Positions 52,206 to 60,494 of a DNA stretch of 64,000 bases are shown here, in pieces. Both the position numbers and the translations under genes were made by a program. The notes below the pieces were generated by a model, which saw only the letters and a list, made by a program, of their open reading frames with translations, had not been told where the DNA came from and made no database searches. Source of the DNA: Bradyrhizobium sp. AUGA SZCCT0158 (GTDB lineage Bacteria > Pseudomonadota > Alphaproteobacteria > Rhizobiales > Xanthobacteraceae); NCBI RefSeq assembly GCF_018130065.1, contig NZ_JAFCME010000012.1, positions 152,918 through 216,917 on the forward strand, read 5' to 3'. How positions within the stretch are numbered: position 1 is the stretch's first letter; each line of letters opens with the position of its first letter.

Positions 52206-52907
52206 TCATGCACTTTCTGCAGTTACCGATTGTCCCGAATTCGGCGACGGCTCGTGGTCCAAATGCCTGGTGATTGCAGCCTCGTTTAGTCCGATGCCGC
52301 GAAGGATGAATTGGCAAAGCTGCCGTTCGACATCGGCGGCGTTGCCGTAGGTGAGACAGGGCACCGCAGGAAGCCGCGACAGCGCGGCCATCAGCACGGT
52401 GTGATGCGCAAACCAGAACAGGTTGAGCGGCTCGCTGCCGATCTTCGACGCGTCCCCCGCGGCAATCGCGCTTTCGAGCGAGGCGGTGAACACCGAGCCG
52501 ATCAGCTCGCTGACCTTGGCGTAAAGCAGCCGGGCGAATTCGCCGTCGTCGAGATGGCTCGTCGTCATCAGCCGCAGCCGCTGCGCCTCTTCCTCGTCGG
52601 GGCCGTCAGAGACCTGCATGAAGTGCCCGACCATGCCCTTGATCAGTTCGACCAAGGTCGCGGTCGACGGCGCCTGGCCCAGCAGATGCACCAGATCCGG
52701 GTCGGCCTCGCACTCTTCCGCCAGGATTTCCGCATAGAGCGCCGCCTTGGAGGGGAAATGCTTGAACAGCAGCCCTTCCGAAATGGCAGCCGCCGCCGCC
52801 ACGCTCTTGGTCGTGGTGCCGGCAAAGCCATTGCGGGCGAAGCACCGCTTGGCAGCGCTCAATATCAATTGACGCCGCAAATCACTCGTCATGCGAAGGC
52901 TGGACAT
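52206..52907 (-). CDS. TetR/AcrR family repressor of the RND operon
   Basis: About 233-residue TetR-family regulator. The N-terminal helix-turn-helix reads LILSAAKRCFARNGFAGTTTKSVAAAAAISEGLLFKHFPSKAALYAE, and the C-terminal ligand-binding part is helical. First gene of the tetR-adaptor-RND operon, so probably an autorepressor released by a pump substrate. Possible starts are GTG 52925, ATG 52907 and ATG 52892. The first lies inside the operator palindrome, so I prefer 52907, though none has a strong ribosome binding site. Confidence 0.9.
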   Translation of the reverse strand: MSSLRMTSDLRRQLILSAAKRCFARNGFAGTTTKSVAAAAAISEGLLFKHFPSKAALYAEILAEECEADPDLVHLLGQAPSTATLVELIKGMVGHFMQVSDGPDEEEAQRLRLMTTSHLDDGEFARLLYAKVSELIGSVFTASLESAIAAGDASKIGSEPLNLFWFAHHTVLMAALSRLPAVPCLTYGNAADVERQLCQFILRGIGLNEAAITRHLDHEPSPNSGQSVTAESA

Positions 52908-52913
52908 GGGCGT

Positions 52914-52945
52914 GTGAGTAATCACTCACCTTGACCAAGTCAAGG
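52914..52945. promoter_or_regulatory. double palindromic operator for the TetR-RND operon
   Basis: GTGAGT-AATC-ACTCAC (52914-52929) is a perfect 6+6 dyad, and CCTTGAC-CAA-GTCAAGG (52929-52945) a perfect 7+7 dyad that shares one base with it. They lie 7-38 bases before the preferred tetR start. TetR-type autorepressors bind dyads of this size, and two abutting sites suggest two dimers or overlap with the promoter. Confidence 0.7.
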
Positions 52946-53195
52946 TTTTATTGCAGCGCAAACCGGACATTTCGGCCCAGATCGGCTGCAATTCCAACGC
53001 GCCGCGAAGGCGATAATGAAATCGGCATCCCGGCTGGAGCTACCGCTCCAGATTGGAGCCGTCGCTCAGCGCGGCGTTCGCATTCACTCGGGGCGCGGGA
53101 GCGCTTTGGGCTGGACGGTACACGGCACGCCGCCTGCCAAAGGCGCGAAAACCGTGCAACGGCTTCAATTGGAGTTGACCCCGGCCCGGGGACGG
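52946..53195. other. gene-free stretch upstream of a P450, with a small hairpin
   Basis: No convincing gene. Open frames on both strands end in the downstream palindrome and lack ribosome binding sites. It contains CTGGAGC-TACC-GCTCCAG (53034-53051), a perfect seven-base stem, and the motif GACCCCGG...GGGGACGGAG just before the palindrome at 53196. Confidence 0.4.
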
Positions 53196-53231
53196 AGTTT
53201 AAATTAGTTGCAACTGCGACTAATTTAAACT
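53196..53231. repeat. AT-rich 13+13 perfect inverted repeat before the P450 gene
   Basis: AGTTTAAATTAGT (53196-53208) and its exact complement (53219-53231) enclose ten bases; the inner AGTTGCAACT (53206-53215) is itself palindromic. Strikingly AT-rich against its surroundings. It ends 49 bases before the P450 start codon, so it may be an operator, a terminator of upstream read-through, or a REP-like element (GGGGACGGAGTTTAAATT is reminiscent of REP sequences in other genomes). Confidence 0.85.
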
Positions 53232-53280
53232 GACGCGACCGCGCCAGTCTTGTCCACCTTCGCAAAGAGCATGACGCGCC

Positions 53281-54519
53281 ATGAATTGTGATGCACGGGA
53301 GCTGTCGGCGGATTTCGACCTGGAGAAGCTGACGCCGGACTTCTATGCCAACCCTTATCCGACCTATCGTGCCCTGCGCGAGAACGAGCCGGTCAAGCGG
53401 CTGCGCAACGGCTCCTACTTCCTGACCCGCTATGACGATCTGGTCGCGGCCTACAAGGCGACCAAGGTGTTTTCGTCCGACAAGAAGAAGGAGTTTCTTC
53501 CGAAATATGGCGACAGCCTGCTCTACGAGCACCACACCACCAGCCTCGTCTTCAACGATCCGCCCGCCCACACCAGGGTGCGGCGGCTGATCATGGGCGC
53601 GCTGTCACCGCGCGCGATCGCCGCGATGGAGAGCGACCTGATCGGGCTGGTCGACGGGCTGCTCGACGGTCTCGCCGCCAAGGAAAGGGTCGACCTGATC
53701 GACGACTTTGCCGCCGCCATCCCGATTGAAGTGATCGGCAACCTGCTCGACGTCCCGCACGAGGAACGCGAGCCGCTGCGCGACTGGTCGCTCGCCATTC
53801 TCGGCGCGCTGGAGCCCGTGATCAGCAGGGAAGCGTTTGCGCGCGGCAACGAGGCGGTGAAGGATTTTCTTGGCTATCTCGAAATCCTGGTCGAGCGGCG
53901 GCGCGCGAACCCCGGCAACCCCGAACGCGACGTGCTGACGCGGCTGATTTTTGGCGAGGACAATGGCGAGCGGCTGACCTCGAAGGAACTGCTGCACAAT
54001 TGCATCTTCCTTCTCAACGCCGGCCATGAGACCACCACCAATCTGATCGGCAACGGGCTGGTGGCGCTGTCGCATTACCCGCACCAGAAGACGCGGCTGA
54101 TCGAAAATCCCGCTATGATCAAGACCGCGGTCGAGGAGATGCTGCGGTTCGAAAGTTCGAACCAGCTCGGCAACCGCATGACGGTCGAGCCGGTCGAGCT
54201 CGGCGGCGTAGCCATGCCGTCAGGCACGCCGGTGACGCTGTGCATCGGCGCCGCCAACCGCGATCCTGCCCAGTTTGCCGATCCCGAAAACCTCGATATC
54301 GGCCGCACGCCGAACCGGCATCTCGCCTTCGGTACCGGGGCGCATCAATGCGCCGGGATGGCGCTGGCGCGATTAGAAGGCGCGATCGCGATCTCGCGCT
54401 TCCTGGCGCGGTTTCCGGACTATGCGCTGAACGGCGAGCCGGTGCGCGGCGGCCGGGTGCGCTTCCGCGGATTTCTGAGCGTGCCGTGTCTGGTCGGCGA
54501 AACCACGCGGGCGTCGTAG
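53281..54519 (+). CDS. cytochrome P450 (class I, stand-alone)
   Basis: 412-residue bacterial P450. AGHETT is at 247-252 in the I helix, ExxR is Glu286-Arg289 (VEEMLRFE), and the heme loop FGTGAHQCAG ends with ligand Cys358. No ferredoxin or reductase gene is adjacent, so electrons must come from elsewhere. The ATG at 53281 follows AAGAG at a loose distance. The family resembles CYP107/CYP203-like soil P450s; substrate unknown. A strong palindrome precedes the gene. Confidence 0.92.
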   Translation: MNCDARELSADFDLEKLTPDFYANPYPTYRALRENEPVKRLRNGSYFLTRYDDLVAAYKATKVFSSDKKKEFLPKYGDSLLYEHHTTSLVFNDPPAHTRVRRLIMGALSPRAIAAMESDLIGLVDGLLDGLAAKERVDLIDDFAAAIPIEVIGNLLDVPHEEREPLRDWSLAILGALEPVISREAFARGNEAVKDFLGYLEILVERRRANPGNPERDVLTRLIFGEDNGERLTSKELLHNCIFLLNAGHETTTNLIGNGLVALSHYPHQKTRLIENPAMIKTAVEEMLRFESSNQLGNRMTVEPVELGGVAMPSGTPVTLCIGAANRDPAQFADPENLDIGRTPNRHLAFGTGAHQCAGMALARLEGAIAISRFLARFPDYALNGEPVRGGRVRFRGFLSVPCLVGETTRAS

Positions 54520-54531
54520 GCGGCAGCCTGC

Positions 54532-54723
54532 TTATGCCGTCGCCGGTTCGCCTGCGATCGCGCGGTCGATCGCATCGATCAACACCTGCATCTCCAGGAA
54601 TTTGGCGCGCGCCCGCTCGGCCTTGTCGCGGTCGAACGGCGCCGCGAGCACCTTGGCGTGCGCATCGCGGTCTTCGAGCATGCGATCCCTCGCCTTCTTC
54701 AAATTGTCCAGTCGGTCGCTCAT
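54532..54723 (-). CDS. small helical protein of unknown function
   Basis: 63 residues starting MSDRLDNLKKARDRMLEDRD and consisting almost wholly of charged helix with heptad-like Leu/Ala spacing. Convergent with the P450 gene, 12 bases from its stop. Codon use fits the genome and similar short proteins occur, as I recall, in Bradyrhizobium. No function can be assigned. Confidence 0.55.
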   Translation of the reverse strand: MSDRLDNLKKARDRMLEDRDAHAKVLAAPFDRDKAERARAKFLEMQVLIDAIDRAIAGEPATA

Positions 54724-54903
54724 GCGGGCTCGCTTTGCTGTTGGGGTATCAGGCTTTGCCGGGAATCGCTGCGTGACCTTACGGCATGGCGAGCCCGCTT
54801 CCGTGAAATAAATCGGGTTTGGCCGAAGCGGCCCTGTATCTATCCTTCGGCAAATCGCTACCCTCAGAGCCGCTTAACATCATCAAATCGACGGGAGACC
54901 GGC

Positions 54904-55041
54904 ATGGCCAAGGGTGAGCAACGCAGCAATCGCGAAACCAAGAAGCCGAAGAAGGAAAAGATCAAGACCATCGCCGCGGCGCCGAGCCAGAAGGGCGTCG
55001 GCAACCTGCAATCGGGCTTTGCCTCGGGCAAAAAGAAATAG
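54904..55041 (+). CDS. tiny Lys-rich conserved protein
   Basis: 45-residue, strongly basic protein MAKGEQRSNRETKKPKKEKI ... ending SGKKK. The ATG has GGGAGA eight bases upstream. The N-terminal AKGEQRSNRETKKPKKEK pattern is one I recall as a conserved, unannotated rhizobial small protein. Nucleic-acid binding is possible from charge alone. The preceding gap 54724-54903 shows nothing notable. Confidence 0.65.
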   Translation: MAKGEQRSNRETKKPKKEKIKTIAAAPSQKGVGNLQSGFASGKKK

Positions 55042-55223
55042 CTTTCCGATCCGTCTGACCAAGCGGGTCATCCTGAACGGGATAAGGGGGCGGCTCTGTT
55101 CGCCGCTCGGGTTCCCGCCTGTCGCTTGCTCCCTGTCGCCAAGCTTGGCCGGTAATTAACCCGCGGTTTACCATGTTTGCGTACCTTTTTTCGCAACCGG
55201 CGTTTCGAAAAAGGGCCTCCCGT

Positions 55224-55712
55224 ATGGCGTACCGCGCAAATCAGCAGCTTCGTGAGGACATCTGGGATTACCGCTATCCCACCGCGCCCGCCCCGCTGCC
55301 CGACGAAGAAGAGAAAGTCGTCAGTTTTGCCCGGCAACCCGCGAAAGGACCCGGCACGACAGCGCTCAGCCTGATGCAGCAGGCCACCGAGATGTTCGAG
55401 GGCATCGAAAACCAGGCCCGCGAGACCGAAGCCCGCGCCCAGTCGCTGTGCAAGAGCGCCACCGAGCGGCTGCGGCTGGCCGAAAAGCAGCGCGACACTT
55501 CCGAGCGCTCGCGCCGCGAACTGATCAATGATTTCAATGCCCGGCTCGAGGAAATGGCGAAGGCCATGCAGCGGGCCGAAAAGCGTATCGTCAGCGCCGA
55601 GGATCATGCGATCGCCGCCGAGTTCCGCGCACAGGCCGCCGAGGCCCAGCTTCACCAAGCCAACCGCGAACTCGCCGCCATCGAGGACATGATCCGCAAG
55701 CGGCTGGTTTGA
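55224..55712 (+). CDS. coiled-coil protein of unknown function
   Basis: 162-residue protein with a short N-terminal region (MAYRANQQLREDIWDYRYP) and a long Ala/Glu/Arg-rich coiled coil from about residue 60 to the end. No membrane segment. The ATG at 55224 follows AAGGG; an earlier in-frame ATG at 55173 adds 17 residues but has no ribosome binding site. Function unknown; the coiled coil suggests a structural or scaffold role. Confidence 0.7.
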   Translation: MAYRANQQLREDIWDYRYPTAPAPLPDEEEKVVSFARQPAKGPGTTALSLMQQATEMFEGIENQARETEARAQSLCKSATERLRLAEKQRDTSERSRRELINDFNARLEEMAKAMQRAEKRIVSAEDHAIAAEFRAQAAEAQLHQANRELAAIEDMIRKRLV

Positions 55713-55720
55713 GATACTGC

Positions 55721-55843
55721 TGTCGTCCCGGCGAAGGCCGGGACCCATAACCACAGGCTTGCGTTAGACCAAGCTGGCGCTCCAGCCTTTCTTAACAATC
55801 AGCATCGGTGGCTATGGGTCCCGGCTCCAGGCCGGGACGACGA
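55721..55843. repeat. palindromic repeat (TCGTCCCGGC family)
   Basis: Left TCGTCCCGGCGAAGGCCGGG ACCCATAACCAC and right TGGCTATGGGTCC / GCCGGGACGACGA ends pair. It lies between the coiled-coil gene and the convergent isomerase gene, matching the element at 20702-20823. Confidence 0.88.
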
Positions 55844-55863
55844 CGTGGATAGAGGTTGCCCGC

Positions 55864-56727
55864 TTAAACCACCGACCGGTGCCGTTCGATACAGGTCCGC
55901 AGCACCTCGTCCATCGGCTTGCTCCACCACTCCTCCGAAAAAATCTCGATCTCGGAATAGCCCGCAAAGCCCTGCGCCTCGACGGCTGATCGCACCGACT
56001 TGATGTCGATCACACCGTCACCCATCATGCCGCGGTCGTTGAGGATGTCTTTGGTCGGCACCAACCAGTCGCAGACGTGGAACGCCAATAGCCGATCTTT
56101 GCCGGCGCGCGCGATCTGTGGCAGCAATTCCGGATCCCACCAGATGTGATAGACGTCGAGCGCGACGCCAAGCGCGCCTGATCGTTTCGGATCGAGCGCA
56201 TCGCAGATATCGAGCGCCTGTTTGGTAGTGTTGACGCAGGCGCGGTCGCCGGCATAGGCGGGATGCAGCGGCTCGATCGCCAGCGGCATGTTGGCGCTAT
56301 CAGCATATTCCATCATCTCGGCGATGCCGTCGTGAACCTGGCTGCGGGCCGCCAAAATATCCTTTGAGACCGCGCTGCCCGGCCGCGAGTATTGCGGCAG
56401 TCCGCCGACGACCAGCACGATGCAGGGCGCGCCCAACGCCTTGGCTTCATCGACGGCGCGGCGGTTATCGTCGCGCGCCTCGATGCGATGCGCGGCATCC
56501 GACGTGAACATGCCGCCGCGGCAATAGCCTGTCAGTTCCAGCCCGGCATCGCGCACCGCACGCGCGGCACGCTCGAGGCCGACGGCGGCGACCTGATCGC
56601 GCCACGGGTCGATGGCGCGGATGCCATGCCGCGCGCAGGCCTCGATGATCGCAACGAGGTCGCCCTGCTTGCGGACCGTTGCGGTGTTCAGCGACAGCCA
56701 GCGGTGATCCTTCGAAAAATCCCGCAT
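55864..56727 (-). CDS. sugar phosphate isomerase/epimerase-like TIM-barrel protein
   Basis: 287-residue xylose-isomerase-like TIM barrel. Conserved acidic/His positions appear in LAIEPLHPAYAGDRACVNT, ALDVYHIWWDPELL, LAFHVCDWLVPT and YSEIEIFSEEWW, where the Glu, Asp, His and second Glu are the expected metal ligands. Last gene of the seven-gene minus-strand operon; its ATG overlaps the DUF993 stop (TGATG). Likely epimerises or isomerises an intermediate of the pathway; substrate unknown. Confidence 0.85.
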   Translation of the reverse strand: MRDFSKDHRWLSLNTATVRKQGDLVAIIEACARHGIRAIDPWRDQVAAVGLERAARAVRDAGLELTGYCRGGMFTSDAAHRIEARDDNRRAVDEAKALGAPCIVLVVGGLPQYSRPGSAVSKDILAARSQVHDGIAEMMEYADSANMPLAIEPLHPAYAGDRACVNTTKQALDICDALDPKRSGALGVALDVYHIWWDPELLPQIARAGKDRLLAFHVCDWLVPTKDILNDRGMMGDGVIDIKSVRSAVEAQGFAGYSEIEIFSEEWWSKPMDEVLRTCIERHRSVV

Positions 56728-57920
56728 CAGGGCTCGACACCCCGTGTCGCCAGCACCGTCTTCATGCGCCGGGTCGCCAGTTCCGGATTGGCGAGCAGCC
56801 CTGCCTGATCGGCCAGCCGGAACAATTCAGCCAGGTGCAGCGTCGAGCGCGTACTCTCCTGCCCGCCCACCATGGTGAAATGATCCTGGTGGCCGTTGAG
56901 ATAGGCCATGAACACGATTCCCGTTTTGTAGAACCGCGTCGGCGCCTTGAAGATATGCCGCGACAGCGGCACCGTCGGCCCCAGCACGTCGTGGAAGCCG
57001 GCCTCATCCCCGGCCGCCAGCCGCGACAGCGCGTAGGACGCCGCCGGCGCAATCGCATCGAAGATGCCGAGCAGCGCGTGCGAAAACCCCTTGTCGTCGC
57101 CGGCGATCAGTTCGGCATAGTTGAAGTCGTCGCCGGTATACATCTTCACATTCTTGTCGAGCCGGCGGCGCATGTCGATCTCGCGCTGCTTGTCGAGCAG
57201 CGAGACCTTGACGCCGTCAACCTTGGCGGCGTTGGCATTGATGATGCCGACCGCAATGTCCATGGCTTCATCGAGGCTGGATGTGCCCCAGTAATTCGCC
57301 AGCGCCGGATCGAACATGTCGCCGAGCCAGTGGATGATCACGGGCTCGCGGACCTGCGACAGCACGCGGTTGTACACCCTGGCGTAATCGTCGGCATTGC
57401 GGCCGATCTTTGCGAGCGCGCGCGAGGCCATCAGGATGATGCGCCCGCCGGCCTTCTCGACCGCCGCGATCTGCTCTTCGTAAGCGCGGATCACGTCGTC
57501 GATGCTCTTGGCATCCTCGACCGCGAGGTGGTCGGTGCCGGCACCGGAGAACACCAGCGCATTGCCCCTCGCCCTGGCAGCCTTCACCGAGCGCTGGATC
57601 AATTCCAGCGAGGTCGGCCAGTCCAGTCCCATGCCGCGCTGCGCGGTGTCCATCGACTCGGCAACGCCGAGACCGAGGTCCCAGATATGTTCGCGGAACG
57701 CGATGGTCTTGTCCCAGTCGATCGCCGCCGTCAGCCACGGATCATTGTCGGCAAAGGGATCGGCCACCACATGCGCCGCCGAGAACGCCACGCGGTTCAG
57801 CGTGCCTTCCAGCTTCGCCGGGAAGACCCGCGACGCGGCGAGGCGATAATTCTCGATGCTGCGGTTCGCGGTCGGCAACCTCACGGACAAAGACGAGACA
57901 GGCATTACCGGCTTGTTCAT
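56727..57920 (-). CDS. DUF993 / dihydrodipicolinate-synthase-like aldolase
   Basis: 397-residue protein of the DUF993 group, distantly related to the DapA/aldolase TIM barrels. Segments include GMGLDWPTSLELIQRSV, GNALVFSGAGTDHL and VDGVKVSLLDKQRE, the last with the expected Schiff-base Lys candidate. Reaction unproven; family likeness suggests retro-aldol cleavage of a keto acid. The ATG at 57920 lies ten bases after the Gfo/Idh/MocA stop; the longer frame overlaps that gene and is rejected. Confidence 0.82.
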   Translation of the reverse strand: MNKPVMPVSSLSVRLPTANRSIENYRLAASRVFPAKLEGTLNRVAFSAAHVVADPFADNDPWLTAAIDWDKTIAFREHIWDLGLGVAESMDTAQRGMGLDWPTSLELIQRSVKAARARGNALVFSGAGTDHLAVEDAKSIDDVIRAYEEQIAAVEKAGGRIILMASRALAKIGRNADDYARVYNRVLSQVREPVIIHWLGDMFDPALANYWGTSSLDEAMDIAVGIINANAAKVDGVKVSLLDKQREIDMRRRLDKNVKMYTGDDFNYAELIAGDDKGFSHALLGIFDAIAPAASYALSRLAAGDEAGFHDVLGPTVPLSRHIFKAPTRFYKTGIVFMAYLNGHQDHFTMVGGQESTRSTLHLAELFRLADQAGLLANPELATRRMKTVLATRGVEP

Positions 57921-57930
57921 GGCCTTAACC

Positions 57931-59082
57931 TCACACCTTGATCGGAGCGACGTCGATCCAGCGCCGTTCGCGCCAGCTCTGAAGTGCGCATTCGGCAAGC
58001 TGCACGCCCTTGGCGCCTTCCAGCAGCGTATACTTGTAGGGCGCGTCCTCGCAAACGTGGCGAATGAACATTTCCCACTGCTCCTTGAAGCCGTTGTCGT
58101 AGACGACGTTCTCGGGGAGCGTCTGCCAGTCGGCGTAGAAATCATGCGTGCGCTTCTCGTCCGGATTCCACACCGGTCGTGGCGTCGCCTGCCGCGCCTG
58201 GATGACGCAATCGGTCAGCCCCGCCACCGCCGAGCCATGGGTGCCGTCGACCTGGAAGGTGACGAGGTCATCGCGATAGACCCGCGTCACCCAGCTCATA
58301 TTGATATGCGCAATCACCCCGCCCTTGAGGCGGAAGGTGGCGTAGGCGGAGTCGTCGGCGGTCGCCTTGTACTGCTTGCCCTTCTCGTCGAAACGTTCGG
58401 GGATATCAGTGGTGCCGGTGCAGCTCACGCTCTCGACCTCGCCGAAGAGATTGTCGAGCACGTAACGCCAGTGGCAGACCATGTCGAGGATGATGCCGCC
58501 GCCATCCTCGCTGCGGTAATTCCAGGACGGCCGCTGCGCCTCCTGCCAGCCGCCTTCGAACACCCAATAGCCGAACTCGCCGCGCACCGAGAGCATCCGG
58601 CCGAAGAAGCCGGAGTCGCGCAGGAAGGCGAGTTTCTTGAGGCCCGGCAGGAACAGCTTGTCCTGCACCGTGCCGTGCTTGACGCCTTTTGCAGCAGCGA
58701 GGCGCAGCACCGCAACGGCCTCATCGAGATTGGTCGCGATCGGCTTTTCGCAATAGACGTGCTTGCCGGCATTGATCGCCTTGGTCAGCAGCGTGGGCCG
58801 CGCCTGCGTGGTCGCGGCGTCGAAGAAGATGGTGTCGTTCTTGTCGGCCAGCGCCTTGTCGAGGTCGGTCGACCAGCGCTCGATGTTGAAGCGCCTGGCG
58901 AGACGTTCCACTTTATCTGCATCACGGCCGATCAGGATCGGGTCCGGCATCATGCGGTCGCCATTGCCAAGCACCACGCCGCCCTGGTCGCGGATCGCGA
59001 CGATCGAGCGGATCAGATGCTGGTTGAGCCCCATGCGGCCGGTCACACCGTTCATGATCAGGCCGAGGCGTTTGGTCGTCAT
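57931..59082 (-). CDS. Gfo/Idh/MocA family oxidoreductase
   Basis: 383-residue NAD(P)-dependent dehydrogenase of the Gfo/Idh/MocA family, which oxidises sugars, polyols or their derivatives. The N-terminal nucleotide loop is MNGVTGRMGLNQ, an unusual form of GxGxxG. The catalytic EKP motif is at residues 112-114 (CEKPIATN), and the C-terminal substrate domain has GGGIILDMVCHWRY. The ATG overlaps the preceding enolase-superfamily stop (ATGA). Confidence 0.9.
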   Translation of the reverse strand: MTTKRLGLIMNGVTGRMGLNQHLIRSIVAIRDQGGVVLGNGDRMMPDPILIGRDADKVERLARRFNIERWSTDLDKALADKNDTIFFDAATTQARPTLLTKAINAGKHVYCEKPIATNLDEAVAVLRLAAAKGVKHGTVQDKLFLPGLKKLAFLRDSGFFGRMLSVRGEFGYWVFEGGWQEAQRPSWNYRSEDGGGIILDMVCHWRYVLDNLFGEVESVSCTGTTDIPERFDEKGKQYKATADDSAYATFRLKGGVIAHINMSWVTRVYRDDLVTFQVDGTHGSAVAGLTDCVIQARQATPRPVWNPDEKRTHDFYADWQTLPENVVYDNGFKEQWEMFIRHVCEDAPYKYTLLEGAKGVQLAECALQSWRERRWIDVAPIKV

Positions 59083-60482
59083 ATCGCTTGCTCCTGCAAG
59101 GTTCTTGCTTTTGGTTGTTGGAGCGGCGGCAACTCCGACCACTCCGGATGTACTGATGTCGCGAAGCCCGGCGCTGCCAGCGATCCCGTCAACAGGTCGC
59201 CGTCGTGAATCGACAGGCGGATGATATTGCCGTCGCGGATGTAGAGATCGGGATGCGCGACCAGAAACGCGTCGGCCTCGGCAGCGGGCGTCTCGGCAAA
59301 TCCATCGACATAATGGTGGCCGTTGCGCTCGGCATGGGTGACGCCGATCAGCGCGCCCAGCGCCAGATCCTGCTGGACACCGAGCCCGGCCTGACAGGTC
59401 AGGTCCTCGCCCGAGATGAAATACCGTCCGCCGTCGGCGCTCCATCTGGCCGCGCGAGCGGCGTTGATGACCGACTTGTAGATGCCCTTGCAGGACTTCG
59501 AGGAGATACCGCGATAGCCCAGCGCGCGGGCGGCCGGGAAGGCATCGTAGGAATCGTCGGCTTCGTCGATGATGAAATCGCGGCCGGTGAGCGCACCGAG
59601 CGGCGACTGCCGCGTGATGTCGCGCGGCATCGGCTGCTCGATATACAGAAGTTTTTCCGCGATCGGCTTCAACGCGCTGTCACGGTCGAGGCGCTCGACC
59701 AGCGCGCCCAGCGCGTCGAGATCGGCATATTGCTCGTTGGCGTCCAGCGTCACCTTGTACGCATACGGCAGCTTCGCAAGTTCATTGCCGATCCGGATCA
59801 GGCGCGCCGCATCCGCCGCGGGATCGCCGTTCAGCTTGAGCTTGAAATAACGCGCGCCGGCGTTTTCGTGTGCGTCGGCGACGCCGCCCTCGCCTTCGAC
59901 CGTGTCGTCCATGCCGACCGTGTGCCGGATCGCGACGCGCTCCAGCCGCCGGCGTCCTGCCAGGAATTGCGCGATGGCGTCATCTCCCAGATCGGGCGCC
60001 AGCCGCGCATCGATCCCGGCCACATTTGCGGCCATGCCGTCAAAGAAATTGGCGCCCAGCCCGCGCAGCAGCGCATCCAGGATCGCCTTGTCGATCTCGG
60101 CCGGCCCAAAGCCAGCAGCGAGCGGCGGGATATCCTCATTCGCACAGGCTTCGACCTGCGCGGCGATGATGGCGGCGTGGTGTCCGAACGCGGTGTCAAG
60201 GCCGGATCGCGCCAGATAAAGCTCGCGTGCGATCGCAAGCGCGCGGCGCAATCCGTCGATGGTTTGTTGCGGCGAAAGATGCGCGCGCTTGTCGAACCAT
60301 TTCGAGGCCATCATTTCGGCGCTGGCGCCGATCGAAGCGCCCTTGCCTTCGATCTCGATTTCGGCGCGCACGAAAACCTGCACCGACGACGTGATCACCA
60401 CGCTGCCGAACCGGAACGGCTTCGCGAACGGGATCGGCCGCTCGAAGAACGAAATATCCCGCACGGCGATGCGAGGAGGCAT
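59079..60482 (-). CDS. enolase-superfamily enzyme (mandelate racemase/muconate cycloisomerase-like)
   Basis: 467-residue member of the enolase superfamily, longer than the usual 370-400. Catalytic KxK is Lys214-Lys216 (FKLKL). Metal ligands are Asp247 (LDANEQY), Glu282 (YIEQP) and Asp306/Glu307 (IIDEADD); a further Lys lies in SSKSCKG (about 329-332). This layout fits an acid-sugar dehydratase or cycloisomerase. First enzyme gene after the transporter; the ABC ATPase stop is 13 bases upstream. Substrate not predictable by eye. Confidence 0.85.
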   Translation of the reverse strand: MPPRIAVRDISFFERPIPFAKPFRFGSVVITSSVQVFVRAEIEIEGKGASIGASAEMMASKWFDKRAHLSPQQTIDGLRRALAIARELYLARSGLDTAFGHHAAIIAAQVEACANEDIPPLAAGFGPAEIDKAILDALLRGLGANFFDGMAANVAGIDARLAPDLGDDAIAQFLAGRRRLERVAIRHTVGMDDTVEGEGGVADAHENAGARYFKLKLNGDPAADAARLIRIGNELAKLPYAYKVTLDANEQYADLDALGALVERLDRDSALKPIAEKLLYIEQPMPRDITRQSPLGALTGRDFIIDEADDSYDAFPAARALGYRGISSKSCKGIYKSVINAARAARWSADGGRYFISGEDLTCQAGLGVQQDLALGALIGVTHAERNGHHYVDGFAETPAAEADAFLVAHPDLYIRDGNIIRLSIHDGDLLTGSLAAPGFATSVHPEWSELPPLQQPKARTLQEQAI

Positions 60483-60494
60483 GGCGGTACCCCC

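Noticed and set aside
52948..53571. Open frames on both strands across 52931-53571
   Set aside because: They end or run through the AT-rich palindrome (both strands read a similar Phe-Lys-Leu-Val-Ala string from it) and overlap the P450 start; no ribosome binding site.
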